Positions 48,264 through 58,982 of a stretch of DNA of 64,000 nt are shown one piece after another. Position 1 is the first letter of the stretch, and each line of letters opens with the position of its first letter. The notes under the pieces were generated by a model, which was not told the origin of the DNA, made no database searches, and worked only from the letters and a program-made list of their open reading frames with translations. The translations under genes were made by a program, and so were the position numbers. Origin of the DNA: Aquilaria yunnanensis (taxonomy: Eukaryota; Streptophyta; Magnoliopsida; Malvales; Thymelaeaceae). Where the stretch lies: positions 12,216,501 through 12,280,500 of the forward strand of contig CM077599.1 of assembly GCA_039654915.1 (NCBI GenBank). The letters run 5' to 3'.

Positions 48264-49221
48264 CACTACAAGGAAAATGCAAAAAAATTGACTAACAAAT
48301 TGGTCACTATTTTACTTTTTGGTGACTGAAAAAGTCGGTCACCAATCGGTCACTAAATCCTTGGTCACTAAGGAGTAGTGACTGGTATAGCGACTGAAAA
48401 AATCGATCACCAAATCAATCATAACCATCTCATCTTTTTAATTTTTGTTTTTCTGTGATTTTCATTGGATTTTCCTTTTGACAATTCTTTTATTCTTCAT
48501 TAATTTTTAGTTATCATGAAGTTTCGTGTAAGTTCTTTAAAGACTTCTAAATCAATTTTGCAGGAATTGAATATGTTTGCTCCACTGTTTAAATTGTTAT
48601 GTCTTTGCAACTTCAACTTCAAATCATTCCATACTCTTCATCCTCTCTGAAAATACATTTATCAGTTTTCTTTGAAACCAAACAAAAAAAGTGGCTATAA
48701 TCTAACATCATCTTCTCCACCACCTCCCTATTCATCTAAATTGGATAGCCTGCTTGTCCAACTCAGCCTTTTAGATATTAATCTCTAGCTCATCGTTCTC
48801 CAGTGACTTCCACTAGTTGGTCTTCTCACACTTTATTAGCAGTATTGAAAAACTATAGTGTAAAAGGGGAAGAGATTGGTGAGAGTTAGAATGCTGAAAA
48901 AGATGAGATTTGTAAGAATGACGAGAACGCCAATTTTAATCTATATAGGAAAGGTATGCAAAATGTAATTGGTTGAAATAATTCTCATGGATTGCCAACA
49001 TAGAAGCGTTTTGGTGACCGAATAAAGTTGGCCACTAGGTCAGTCACTATAGTGACCGGTTACTAACCGCCTAGTGACTGATCTTGGTGACCAAAACTCA
49101 TCTGGTCATTAGTCGGTCAGTCTCTTTAATGGGAAGCTTGCTACACTTTTTGCTGACAGATTTGGCGACTGAAAGCTTCTTGATCGGTTAATCGTTGACT
49201 AAAATGAAGTTCTATTGTAGT
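48264..49221. mobile_element. Non-autonomous CACTA element inserted in the MULE end
   Basis: It starts CACTACAAGGAAAATG, and its right end reversed is CACTACAATAGAAC. It is flanked by TTT on both sides (48261-48263, 49222-49224), a 3 bp target duplication. Subterminal regions carry GGTCACTA / TAGTGACC motifs, different from the GTCGCTAA repeats of the large CACTA element, so it belongs to another family. 958 bp, no gene. Confidence 0.85.
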
Positions 49222-49589
49222 GTTTTATAGTTATCACCTGAACTTTAGGTGATATTACACTTACCCTATTGAGGTTTGAAAATCTGCACTTACCCCCATT
49301 TTTCTTTTTTACACAGTCAGTCAACCGTCAGTCAAAATTACAGTAAACCTCTTTGAATTTAGTTTAGTTTACAATTTCACCCAATGCTTTACAAATTTTC
49401 AATTTTTCAAGATTGCTCTTCCCATCCTCATCTCTCCACTTTTTATTCTCCAATGCCTCCGCTTCGACCCCATCCATATTTGCCTCAAGTTTGCCCTAAT
49501 GCAGCCCTTTAAGTTCAGAGTCAGACGTTTAACCTACAAAACCCACAACTTTTGAACCCCAAACTCCCTCCGAGAACCTTTTCTTTTCC

Positions 49590-50410
49590 ATGAAGAAATT
49601 CAAAGGATCATCCAATCTCGTCGATCTTCGGGACCATATGAGTCCTGTTCTATCTTTTGCACCCATCAATATCTACCTCATTTGGTACAGATGGTGATCC
49701 ACCAGAAACTCGTGATCAAGGACTTCCTCTACTCAATCTCTATAGCGGCGGCTGTAGTTTCGCCGTCTCCTTCTGGCTCGGAATAGTGGCGACTGTCTCT
49801 CTCTACATCAACCAAACGGATGCTAATATCTCTTTGAAAGTCATCATTGTCGGCTAGTACGCTGACGTGAGGTACTCCCATGGCAAGGCGCTCACGTTCC
49901 TCTCCATCCAGCAAGTTGTGGCTACCACCAAGAGATTTGCACCATTTGCAATGAACCACAAGAACGGAATCTACCTCATCCTCGCCGCTAACGACTTCAC
50001 GATGCAGGACTTCTACAAAACTGTCTGTGGGTTCCACTACTTCACATTCCCGTCCATGGTCAACTATACGCCGTCGTATGCCTGGATCGGGAACTCCGGC
50101 AAACAGTGCCTGGAGGTCTGCATGTACCTTTTCACTGTGCCAGGGTACATGCGCAGGGTCAGGCTAGGGGCTTGTCGCTGCCAAATGGGAATGTGGCCGT
50201 GGATAGTGTGATCAGTGTAATCACGCATGAGCTAGCAGAGATGTCATCAAACCCCGTTAGTGAACGTGTGGCACACCAGCGAGGATCCGATGATGCCAAC
50301 GGAGATCGGGAATCTTTGTGAGGGGTTGTACAGAAGACAAAGGCAGCGGGTACATCGGACAAGTGATGAGGGACGGTGAAGGTAGGATCTTTAACATGAA
50401 TGGGGTACAA
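49590..50410 (+). pseudogene. EXORDIUM-like (PHI-1 family) gene fragment, captured
   Basis: Across shifting frames the plus strand reads PVLSFAPINIYLIWY, VIKDFLYSI-like text, SHGKALTFLSIQQVV, NHKNGIYLILAANDF, VCGFHYFTFPSMVNY, YAWIGNSGKQC, LPNGNVAVDSVISVITHELA and EMSSNPV. This is the conserved order of plant EXORDIUM/EXL proteins (Phi_1 domain), cell-wall-associated proteins linked to brassinosteroid-dependent growth. Stops (for example TGA near 49695 and TAG near 49855) and several frameshifts disable it; 49867-50211 is the longest open part. The C-terminal end of the family (about 30-60 residues) is missing or unreadable. The lower AT content than the flanks and the placement between inverted repeats support capture. 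Confidence 0.75.
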
Positions 50411-50625
50411 GGGAGAAAGGGAAGGACAATCTTAGAAAAGTGTAGATTTCCAAAGATTTAGATGTAATTGTAAATAAGGCTAAATTTTAGGAGGCTGGCA
50501 GTAATTCTAACGGTTGACTGATGGAGTTAAAAAGTTGGGGGTAAGTGTAGCTTTTCAAACCTCAGTGGGTAAATGTAATATCATCTATAGTTTAGGGATA
50601 GCTGTAAAACACCTGGAAAAAAATG

Positions 50626-51738
50626 TATAGTTACACGACGAAGGTTCATTGGGTCAAGTTCTAATGCCGAAGCCCAACATTTCACGGGCCTAAAACTACC
50701 GAAGACTTGTACACCCATATGTCAAGAAAATGGCCTTCGGCCCTCCAAAAAATATTATTTACTCTCTTGTACCTCCAACTACTTTTTCTACATTAAATTA
50801 TGTATTTGTACACCTAAAATAAAGTTTTTTTTCATGCACATAGTTTAGTATACTAATTTTTTTTAAGTTATTCTTTAGGTACATATGAGTTGCTAACTAA
50901 GGGAGGAGGACAACTCACAAAGTTGATCGGCAAGCAAGACTTGACTCTAATACACACATCACATACACTATGTTGTATTGGAACTTTATCAATAATGTTG
51001 ATAATGATAATGAGTAAGGCTTATGACCATTTTTAAGTATTAGTTACACTCACCCCTGCGTTCTAATAGAGAAAATGATGGTCTTATATTTACAAAGAGG
51101 AAAAAATGAACATTTATATTGTTCATTTATTTTTAAAAATTTATTAGTCTTTTTAAATTTACTAAAGGACAATTAACAATAGAATTTAAATTAGGATTAG
51201 AAGTTAAAGTCGAAAAGTATTAAAATAAGGAGTAAGTAGATTTTGAAACTTCAATGAGTGAATGTAATTTTAACCAAAGTATATAGGTAAGTGTAATTGA
51301 ACTATTTTTTAGGTTGATTACACATACCTTAAATTTGTGATTTCATAATCTATACTTTCTCCCTTCATTCTGTAACTCTATTAGTTCAAATTCAGTTAAC
51401 CACTCTTATCAGAGAAAACAATATTGCTTTACTCGTTTCAATTTCCTCATAACAATATGTACACTAAATTTTTCATAAAATTTTACATGACACAATGTAA
51501 TTAACCGTAAAAAAAGATTAATTTTTCAACATTCATCTAATACCTTCGTGAAATTTGGTAATAAATGTTAATTTTTCTTTTGTCACTTAGAAACATTTGT
51601 ACAAGTATATAGAGTTAAGAGAGTACATAAATATCTAAGCAGAACAGCATGCATGCTTTTTTTAGATCTAAAAATAAAAGGAAAAGAAGCGGATGCGGCG
51701 TTTGAATTATCATATCTAAGTGACAGAGGTGGAGAGAG
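50626..51738. other. Intergenic with worn foldback sequence
   Basis: At about 51022-51306, GTTACACTCACCCC at the left and GGTAAGTGTAATTGAAC at the right form an imperfect inverted pair, resembling the MULE ends nearby. No gene seen. Confidence 0.4.
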
Positions 51739-51875
51739 TATATAAATATCAAAGTGTATAGGCCACTAGACAATCATATACAACACTAATGGCGAAAGCG
51801 ACCCATCTTTCGTGTATCTCTCACACTTTAGCTACTGAGACGGGGGGGACTCAGGATGGTAATAAGTGTTGGTAG
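51739..51875 (+). other. TATA box followed by a 28-codon frame
   Basis: TATATAAAT at 51739-51747 lies 42 nt before an ATG (51789) opening a 28-codon frame that begins MAKATHLSCIS and ends at TAG 51873-51875. A GGTAAT within it could be a splice donor. This looks like the start of a gene whose body I cannot find; it may be a decayed or chance arrangement. Confidence 0.2.
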
Positions 51876-53500
51876 GTTAAATAAGTTTGTTGTAGCTAGC
51901 GTTTGGAAGTATAGAGCTAGCGCCCTATGAGCTATGAATACGAGCAAAGGGTGATGGTCCCAAGCTTAGGGGCGGCACTCTCAGTCTCATAATTGCATCT
52001 GCCGCACTGCCCCCAGCCCGCTGTGGTCGCTCTGCCCTTCCGGCCTCGCCCCTTCAATTATTCATATCGAAGTACGTACTACCAGAGCTCTCCATTTTTC
52101 CTGGAAAATCAACCAACCTTGTAGCTTCATATCGCGTTTAACCAACAAGTTGTTAGCTACGTAGATTATTTGCATTCAAACTAAGATATTGGGATACATA
52201 TAATCAATGAAATAAGTAGGAAGTGATGAATCTTGGAACCAGAGAATGCCGAAATGCTTAAGTAATTAGGAAGTTCTAGGTCACTTTCTTAAATTATGTA
52301 ACTGAATTGTACCGGATCCTTATTAGTGTTTAACACTGTAGTAACATCTGTTACAATACAACCATACGCCTGATAAAAAAACAAAACAAAACACAACACA
52401 ACAAAACAACCATACACACCATGGACTTGTTTGGTATTAGCTTCACCAATTAACTTTAATTTTTTTTAAAAATTATCTAAGTATAACATTTAACTTTTAA
52501 TTTCAGTAATTTCATTTTAACCATTAATAAATTACCCAAACTAATGTTAATCATAAAAGTTATTTCCAAATGAGGCAACATCTCTTCCAAAATTGTATTT
52601 GTTGTGCAATATCTCAAACCCTCATCTTTATATCAATTTAAAAAACAAATTTGAGTCAATAATGGAGTTTTTTTTTTTGTGATGCTTGATTGTGAAAAAT
52701 TTTCTAATTTTATTTTCTAAAATTTTTTGGATAGAAGTTGTTTTAAGAATATGTAAAACCTTGTTTTCTAAAAAAAAATTATTTTATAATATAAGTTTTT
52801 AAGTTTTTCAAAGCTTAGAAAATAAGGTTTTCCACCTTAGTAAATCAAACTAAGCTTTCAAACTTTTACCAAAAAAAAAATTAAGAATATGGAAACTTTT
52901 TCACCTCCAACCCCCACCTTTATATCCAAATTCCCCATCTCAATTTCACCCAACCGTCTTCAAGATTAGTGGCTTTTTTAGGCAATATAAAAAATCTCCC
53001 CAAGTTCTAGGTAAAAATGCAATTCACCCCTCTATCTCAAAAAAAAGTAAATTTTACACCATAAATGCGAACACATTTTTTATTAGTTCTGTTGGTTACT
53101 AACATCGACTTCCAAATCTTGAATTAAATGTATAGTATCAATCTTTCAATAAATTTAATTTTCTTAATAATTATTTGATAGTTAATAAATAATTTAAATT
53201 ATTATTTTTTTAATATGCAGAAGTATCGCTTACAAATATACAAAGGAAGAATTATTAATATTTTAAAAAAGGGGAAATGAATGTCAATTTTTCCGTATTT
53301 AGAAGACGATTGAACCAGTTTTGCATGATATTTTTTAAAGACCCACAGTATATGCAGGGACACAATCTAAATGACCAATTTATCCTTAATAAAAAAGTAA
53401 AACGGCTTTTTTTTAACTCTAGTCTTGCCCGTGTCAATAAAAGTACAACGTCATAGGGGTTTTGAAATTTACCATACGTTTATTAATTTCCTGGGTGTGA
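51876..53500. other. Intergenic, no gene seen
   Basis: AT-rich with a short GC-rich patch near 52000-52045. No domain, RNA gene or full element was recognised. Confidence 0.5.
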
Positions 53501-53509
53501 TTGTGAAGT

Positions 53510-53615
53510 GAATTTTGATAGCTCAATCGTTAGGCAGGCGGCTCCGCTCATCAGAAGGGCTCCGAAGCTAACCAAGTAATTAAATATTGGTTAGAGTGGT
53601 GATAAGGTGATCGTT
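53510..53615 (+). repeat. Possible 5S rRNA- or tRNA-related fragment
   Basis: TGATAGCTCAATCGTTAGG resembles a tRNA A-box region. CATCAGAAGGGCTCCGAAGC and later TTAGAGTGGTGATAAGG resemble CATCAGAACTCCGAAG and GAGAGTAGTACTAGG of plant 5S rRNA. It is not a functional 5S gene (too short and diverged); it may be a SINE head or a pseudogene. Confidence 0.25.
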
Positions 53616-54590
53616 ATGGACCGTCAAATTATAACGTGTGAAATCATGCGCTACGATCCGACGGTTGGTGACTTGTTCGTCAATGACAAGCGGTTACTTT
53701 ACAAGTTCCCCACTACACATTATAAACAAAGTTGCCACATGATACTTACCTTGTCCTGCAAAACAGTCAGTCTGTCACCCATGATTTGTGTTAAATTTTG
53801 TAGCATTAGCTGACTTGATAAATTTATATGTAAATGATGTAGAAACACAAAAAATTATGAATTCATGTGGTTTTTTACATCCTTTTGAAAAAATTCTTTG
53901 AATAATCAAAACAGTTAAAAAAAATGCAAATTAATAAGAGAGTTTCTGAGCACAGAAAATGGATAAAAATGGCCAAGCAGATGAGCTGGATGCGGTACAA
54001 GTGGTGAACTTTCTCATTATACTTTTCAGGGGCTTCAATGAAACCAGATTTAAAGTTGAGAAAGAGGTGGTCCACATGCTCACCCTTTTTTGGAACTTAT
54101 TTATCAAATGCAGAGACCCAGCTCTTTGGGGTCGCCCTAGAAGTAGAACTGAACTACACAGTCATCATACACTGCAACAGTACCTTAAAACACTGGCAGA
54201 CCAAAGGAGAACTAACACCATCAGTGAGACAACATGCTCTAGAGTCTAGAGAGAACATGTATAGGCAAACAGTTAAAGCTGCAATTTTTGGATTTTTCCT
54301 CCTTGTTCTCTTTCTTTTCTCTAATTTTGTACATAATTCCACGTAGGAGAAGTTCCAAGTTAATAACAAGCTTGAACTAAATAATAAGCTACCTTCCCAA
54401 ACCACATATGTAACATGCTGAAAAATAACAAAAGGGACCTACTTCTTGTTCTCTAGCTACTTACTATAGTATATAACAGTCTTTGAAAGTCCTAAGCTTT
54501 TAATTCCCACACCATTCTGGTTTGGTTGGCAGATGACAAAAGATCAATTGGACAACAACTATTTTTATATTGAAACTTAGATGGCACTCT
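53616..54590. other. LOG gene 3' flank, no gene seen
   Basis: Frames of 66-103 codons on both strands overlap one another and show no recognised domain. Probably non-coding. Confidence 0.45.
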
Positions 54591-56065
54591 TTATAGAGCA
54601 ATTTCAGTCTGCAAACCAGTGGCGTTGAACCCCACCTTCTGCTCTGCTGCTTGTTGCCCAACTTCCCACCTTGGGTTAGCTATGTCACCATCAGTTACAG
54701 GCACGTATTCCTAACCAAAACAAAAGCAAGTAGCCATCACTTGGCAAGCAAACAATTCACAAGAAAATGAGACACAAAGGTGGTCTTCTGAAAATTATTC
54801 TCTTTCTTCATACACCATATTGTCTTTTCAAAATTTCCTCGTCAAGTTTACGTGTTGGACTCGAACAAAGAAGAAAGGGTACAATTTTTATGAGAAAAGA
54901 TGAAGAGTAGTATCCCCACCCCACGCCCCACCTCAAGCTTTTGGACGAGTTCTTTGGCGTTTGGTGCAGAGACAACTATGTGGCGCTGAGAAGGCTTGAT
55001 AAAGCCATCATCCACGGCTTTGTCTATGAAAGTCAGCAGGTAATCATAATAACCATCCACATTAAGCAAACCAACCTGCACATTTTTGGACACACCAACT
55101 TGGCATTTCGAGAAGAGAACAAATTATTGACTTGGAAAATTAAATATTTTGTTGATTTGCTGTGCTCTCACAGGCTTATCATGGATTCCGAGTTGAGCCC
55201 AAGCAATCACCTCCAGCAACTCATCCAGAGTTCCATACCCACCTGAAAAAAAAAAAAAGCAAAAGTGGGTACCTACTGAACAAATTCGGGGACCTACAAG
55301 TGGTGTTAATCTATGGGATTGTGAAGGTCTGGGACCTGGTAAGGCAATGAAACAATCGGAGTGGCGGGCCATTTCTGCCTTTCTTTGGTGCATGTCGGCT
55401 ACTGCCCTTACCTCTCCAACCGTCTCACCAGTAATCTGTGTGTGGTTCCACAAACAAAAATTCCTTCCTTATTCTACATGCCACAGAACCAAATTCTAAA
55501 CTAAAAAAAAAAGGATCAAAATAACGAAAAGAAGATGAACGTCAGAAATTCGAAGCCCAAGATCAACAGAGGGTATTGTTTTGGACCTCTTTGTTCATGA
55601 GAGTTCTGGGAATGATCCTGTTTCATGAAGGGAGAAAAGAAATGTGTACCCACTTAGTTTCTTTGAGCCATTAAAGCAAACACATTGTACACAGAACAGT
55701 AACGATAACAGAAACCCATTTCCTATAACTATGTACCCTAGAACTTTGCCGCCAGCACGATGAACAGCTTGAGAAATCAGACCCATCAACCCAATGCTTC
55801 CTCCTCCATAGACAAGGTCCAATCTTCTCGCGACCTTCCAAACACAAAACAAAAGAAACCGAAATCAACAAGAAAACACTCGCTACAAGCATGGAACAAG
55901 GAAGAAGAAAAAGAAAGGAGAGAGCTTGGAACTTTGTTCAAGTACCAGCTCCTGGGCTAGTTCAACAGCGGCATCTTCGTAGCATTTTCTGTTTCCGGTA
56001 CTGCTTCCACAGAAAACACATGCCGTATTAAATCTAGATTTCAAAGCTTCCTCCTCCGTCTCCAT
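54591..56065 (-). CDS. LOG5: LOG-type cytokinin riboside 5'-monophosphate phosphoribohydrolase
   Basis: Seven exons on the minus strand: 56065-55946, 55834-55737, 55617-55587 (31 bp), 55435-55336, 55242-55172, 55075-54932 and 54710-54591. Total 684 nt, 227 aa. It releases free-base cytokinin from the nucleotide in one step, in cytosol and nucleus. Diagnostic motifs: CVFCGSS (16-22), [10 protein letters not shown] (49-58), MHQRKAEMA (98-106), and PGGYGTLDE (116-124), the PGGxGTxxE active-site signature, followed by [16 protein letters not shown]. All introns are [14 protein letters not shown] from the microexon and the C-terminal QTEIAL match my memory of the LOG5 branch; the exact paralogue needs a tree. 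ATG 56065 was chosen, since the preceding codon is TTG. The gene looks intact. Confidence 0.93.
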
Positions 56066-56157
56066 CAACTCTCCTTGACAAGTTGAGACTGGATGGTGTG
56101 GTGTTTTCTTTTTTTCACTTCACCCGGCGCAGAACGAAACATGGTACTACGGCCACC

Positions 56158-56171
56158 ATATATATATATAG
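56158..56171 (-). promoter_or_regulatory. TATA-like element of the LOG gene
   Basis: A TATATATATATA run on the minus strand about 95-105 nt before the ATG, a suitable distance for a core promoter. It is simple sequence, so support is moderate. Confidence 0.45.
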
Positions 56172-56219
56172 AATCTCCAACCAGTTTTCTTTTCTTTTTT
56201 TGTTTTTCCCCCCTCAAAA

Positions 56220-56820
56220 TTTAGTGAATTAAGAGGTTAAAAGGCCACGTGTTGCGACATACACATAATATCACAATATTAAGAAAAGTAATAAAAATAG
56301 TTTGGGCCCAAAGAGAAAATGTAAAAACCTTATGTGTTAAGAGTTTAACAATTAACTCAGAAAAAGTTAAGGAAAAAAAGCTTTATTTCACTAAAAAAAA
56401 AAAAACCAGGATGACTAATGTTTTAGTTTAGAAAACAACACACCATAAAAAAAAAAAAAATCAAGAGATTAAATAAAAACACTAAAATTAAGTAGTTACT
56501 AAGTTTAGGGTCCAAAATATCAAGTTGATCAAAATCATGGCATAATATGAGAAACGGAAACAATACAAGGACTGGAAATACGTTTCATAAAAAAGAAACG
56601 TGAAACAGAATGAAAGTGCAAGAATTTCAAGAAAGGCCATTAAAAAGCTACTTTATTTCAAAAAGCTAACCAAACTTCTAAACAAAGCAATTGCATAAAA
56701 AAAAAATCAGGTGAACCAGTCCAAAACCAAAGAGCAAAACCGGAAAGACACTGTGTTTTAATGTTCATTTGAACAGTAACCCAAACACAGGTTTTATTAT
56801 ATAGTATAATTAGTAGTTTT
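56220..56820. repeat. Dispersed repeat family R, partial copy 3
   Basis: It shares GTTAAGAGTTTAACAATTAA, ATGACTAATGTTTTAGTTTA, AGTTTAGGGTCCAAAAT and an AACAGTAACCCAAACAC end with the copies at 36.7-42.9 kb. It begins just upstream of the LOG promoter. No gene. Confidence 0.5.
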
Positions 56821-56865
56821 TTTTTCTTTTTAAAAAAAATTCAAGAAGTTCATGGCAGTAGTAGA

Positions 56866-57286
56866 CAGGGGCAGATCTACATAGGGGCAGGGGGTCCCCC
56901 CCCCCCCCCCCCAATTTGAAAAAATTTAAATATAAGTACTTAATTGATTAATTCAAGAGAAATTAGGGATTGAAAATGTATTTTTGCCCCCAGAAATAAT
57001 GGAAGAATATGAAGATATGGGGGCAGTGAGGTAGGCGCTAAAGAAAACAATGACCAAATGAGTAATTATTCTCTCTAGTCTTAAACAGATATTCTAACAT
57101 GGCCTAAATGCACTATTAGTCCTCTAAATTTTTCAACTTATATGAGTTGCACCCTAATCTTTAAACTAGTACGAATTACTCCCAATCTCCAGCTTTGCCT
57201 CACCGCTTTACCGTCCCTCTCCCCCAAGTTTAGTCGATTCTCCTCTGGGCTCGCCCCCTGAACCAAAAATCCTAGTTCTGCCACCG
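56866..57286. mobile_element. hAT-type MITE with poly(C) tract
   Basis: The left end is CAGGGGCAGATCTACATAGG, and the right end reversed is CGGTGGCAGAACTAGGATTT. It is flanked by an exact 8 bp duplication GTAGTAGA (56858-56865, 57287-57294). A run of 17 C follows GGGGGT at 56896-56912. 421 bp, non-coding. Confidence 0.8.
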
Positions 57287-57294
57287 GTAGTAGA

Positions 57295-58343
57295 TACCAT
57301 TCAATGGGTCTTATACCCCATAGCATCCTAGCTAGCTAACTTTAAGGGCTTTGCGACTGTGACACTACGTTACTAGTTTTGTTTTCTTTTCATGAAGATG
57401 AATTTAAATAACGGGGTCAATGTGGTGGGAACAGTGGTATATATGGAGTTGTTATTTATGCAAAATGGTAAAATACTTTTTTGGAAACTTTCTATTACCC
57501 CTAATTTGCCCTAACCTATAGTTTGCTTTTTTTATTTTTAAAAACCTACGTTTTACCTTTTATTTCTTTTACATTGTCTAATAACAATTTCTGAAACTGT
57601 ATTTAAATTATACGATAGTCATCCTTCACTAATTTTGATCTCTCTAATATTTTTTTAATAATTAACAGACATCTTAAATTATCAGTTTTCCTTTTCTGTA
57701 AATACATTTTCTTCTTTGTAAATACATGTTAGTATTTTTTAAAAAAAAAATTGATTAGCTGTGAAAAAAATATTAAAAATCATAAAATTATTGAAATATA
57801 GTTATAGATGGTTTAAATTATGGTTTAGAAGTTATTTTAGGACACTATAAAAAAAGTAAAAGTAAAATATAAATTTTATAAATAAAGGAACAAAGTATAA
57901 ATCAGACCAAACTAAACCCGAGGAGAGTTTTCTCTATTTTTAACCATGAATAAATTGACTTAAAAGACAACAAAGCTACAACAGAATGTTTTTGCCATTA
58001 TCGATCAGCGGGCCAATCTGCATCTAGACTAATAACAAGGCAGTTACCTTGAGGGCAAAAAATAGAAGGTTCCTCAGCCGCAAAAGGAATATGTTCCAAA
58101 GAAGTAATAACACCTAAGGCCATAGCAGCGACAGGATTATACAAAATAGTGTCTGTTAGAGAGTTCGGGAGACTATCAAAATACATAAATGGAGAATTTT
58201 TTTAAGTCCATTTTCTACATGCTACAGTACCAAATCATTGATAATCTCGTCAATAAATTTATCAACCTTCTAATTCATTTTAGCATATTTGTTTTAGCCC
58301 AACAAATATAATGACTAATTAGAAGCCGTTCCTTAAAATTTAG
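57295..58343. other. Intergenic, possible small retroelement frame
   Basis: A 62-codon minus-strand frame at 58186-57998 has protein-like composition (VAAMALGVITSLEHIPFA, NCLVISLDADWPADR) but no start context or family I can name; it may be a retroelement fragment. The 57520-57900 stretch has weak inverted symmetry. Nothing else seen. Confidence 0.35.
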
Positions 58344-58982
58344 GTGAAATCACATTATACTACTCATTTTAAAAATATATACTTTGCCCCCAGACTTACG
58401 GAAAAGATTATTCAATATTTAGATAGATAAAAATTCATAATTTAAACAGCCAATTATGGTCAACCATATGGGGAATATACAGCTAGAAACAGAATCCGAT
58501 TACCAGGAGGCAATTCAAAACCTACTTTCTAGTAAGGCTTCAAAATCTACACTGACCCCTTTCGTATTAGACTGCTGGTACTTATGCAAAAATGTCTGGA
58601 AATCAGAAGCCTCTTAAGTACTTACAGGGAGATGAATAGGAGCCTCGCAGATTGACAACTTTGTAATATTTGATCAGGCCCGACTACTCTTGACCCTGCT
58701 GTAGCCCTAGACAAGGAGTGTGTTAAGTTTCCAAGGGTGGCTTTTAGGCATCCTTAACTGCCTAGTTTTGTAATCTCTTTTTATACATACATATCCTACT
58801 CCTACAAAAACTTCAATCAACTGTCAAAAAATTATTTAAAAAATTAAATTTATTGGAAAATAGGTACTCTATAATTTAAATTAACATTTAAAAAGTTAAT
58901 ATCAGACAATTCAAAAAATCTCACATTTGGTGGGTAAAATGTATATTCTCAAAATTAAGGGGTAATGTGTAATTTGATATAA
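58344..58982. mobile_element. Possible worn foldback element
   Basis: Left AATCACATTATACTACTCAT and following TATATACTTTGCCCC is an imperfect inverse of the right TGGGTAAAATGTATATTC ... GGGGTAATGTGTAATTTG. No target duplication was established. Confidence 0.35.

Larger units (their letters stand above)
48250..50625 (+). mobile_element. Pack-MULE-like element carrying a host gene fragment
   Basis: Left sequence after 49222 (ATAGTTATCACCTGAAC, TGATATTACACTTACCC, TTGAGGTTTGAAAATC, TCAGTCAACCGTCAG) matches the reverse of the right end at about 50500-50620 (CAGCTATCCCTAAAC, TGATATTACATTTACCC, CTGAGGTTTGAAAAGC, TCAGTCAACCGTTAG). The inverted repeats are thus over 100 bp. Between them lies an EXORDIUM-like pseudogene. 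The outermost few bases of the left repeat lie before a CACTA MITE that is inserted in it. Outer limits and target duplication could not be fixed. Confidence 0.65.

Noticed and set aside
53959..54405. Overlapping frames of 83-102 codons near the LOG 3' end
   Set aside because: Three frames overlap on both strands, and no domain or splice logic connects any of them to LOG.
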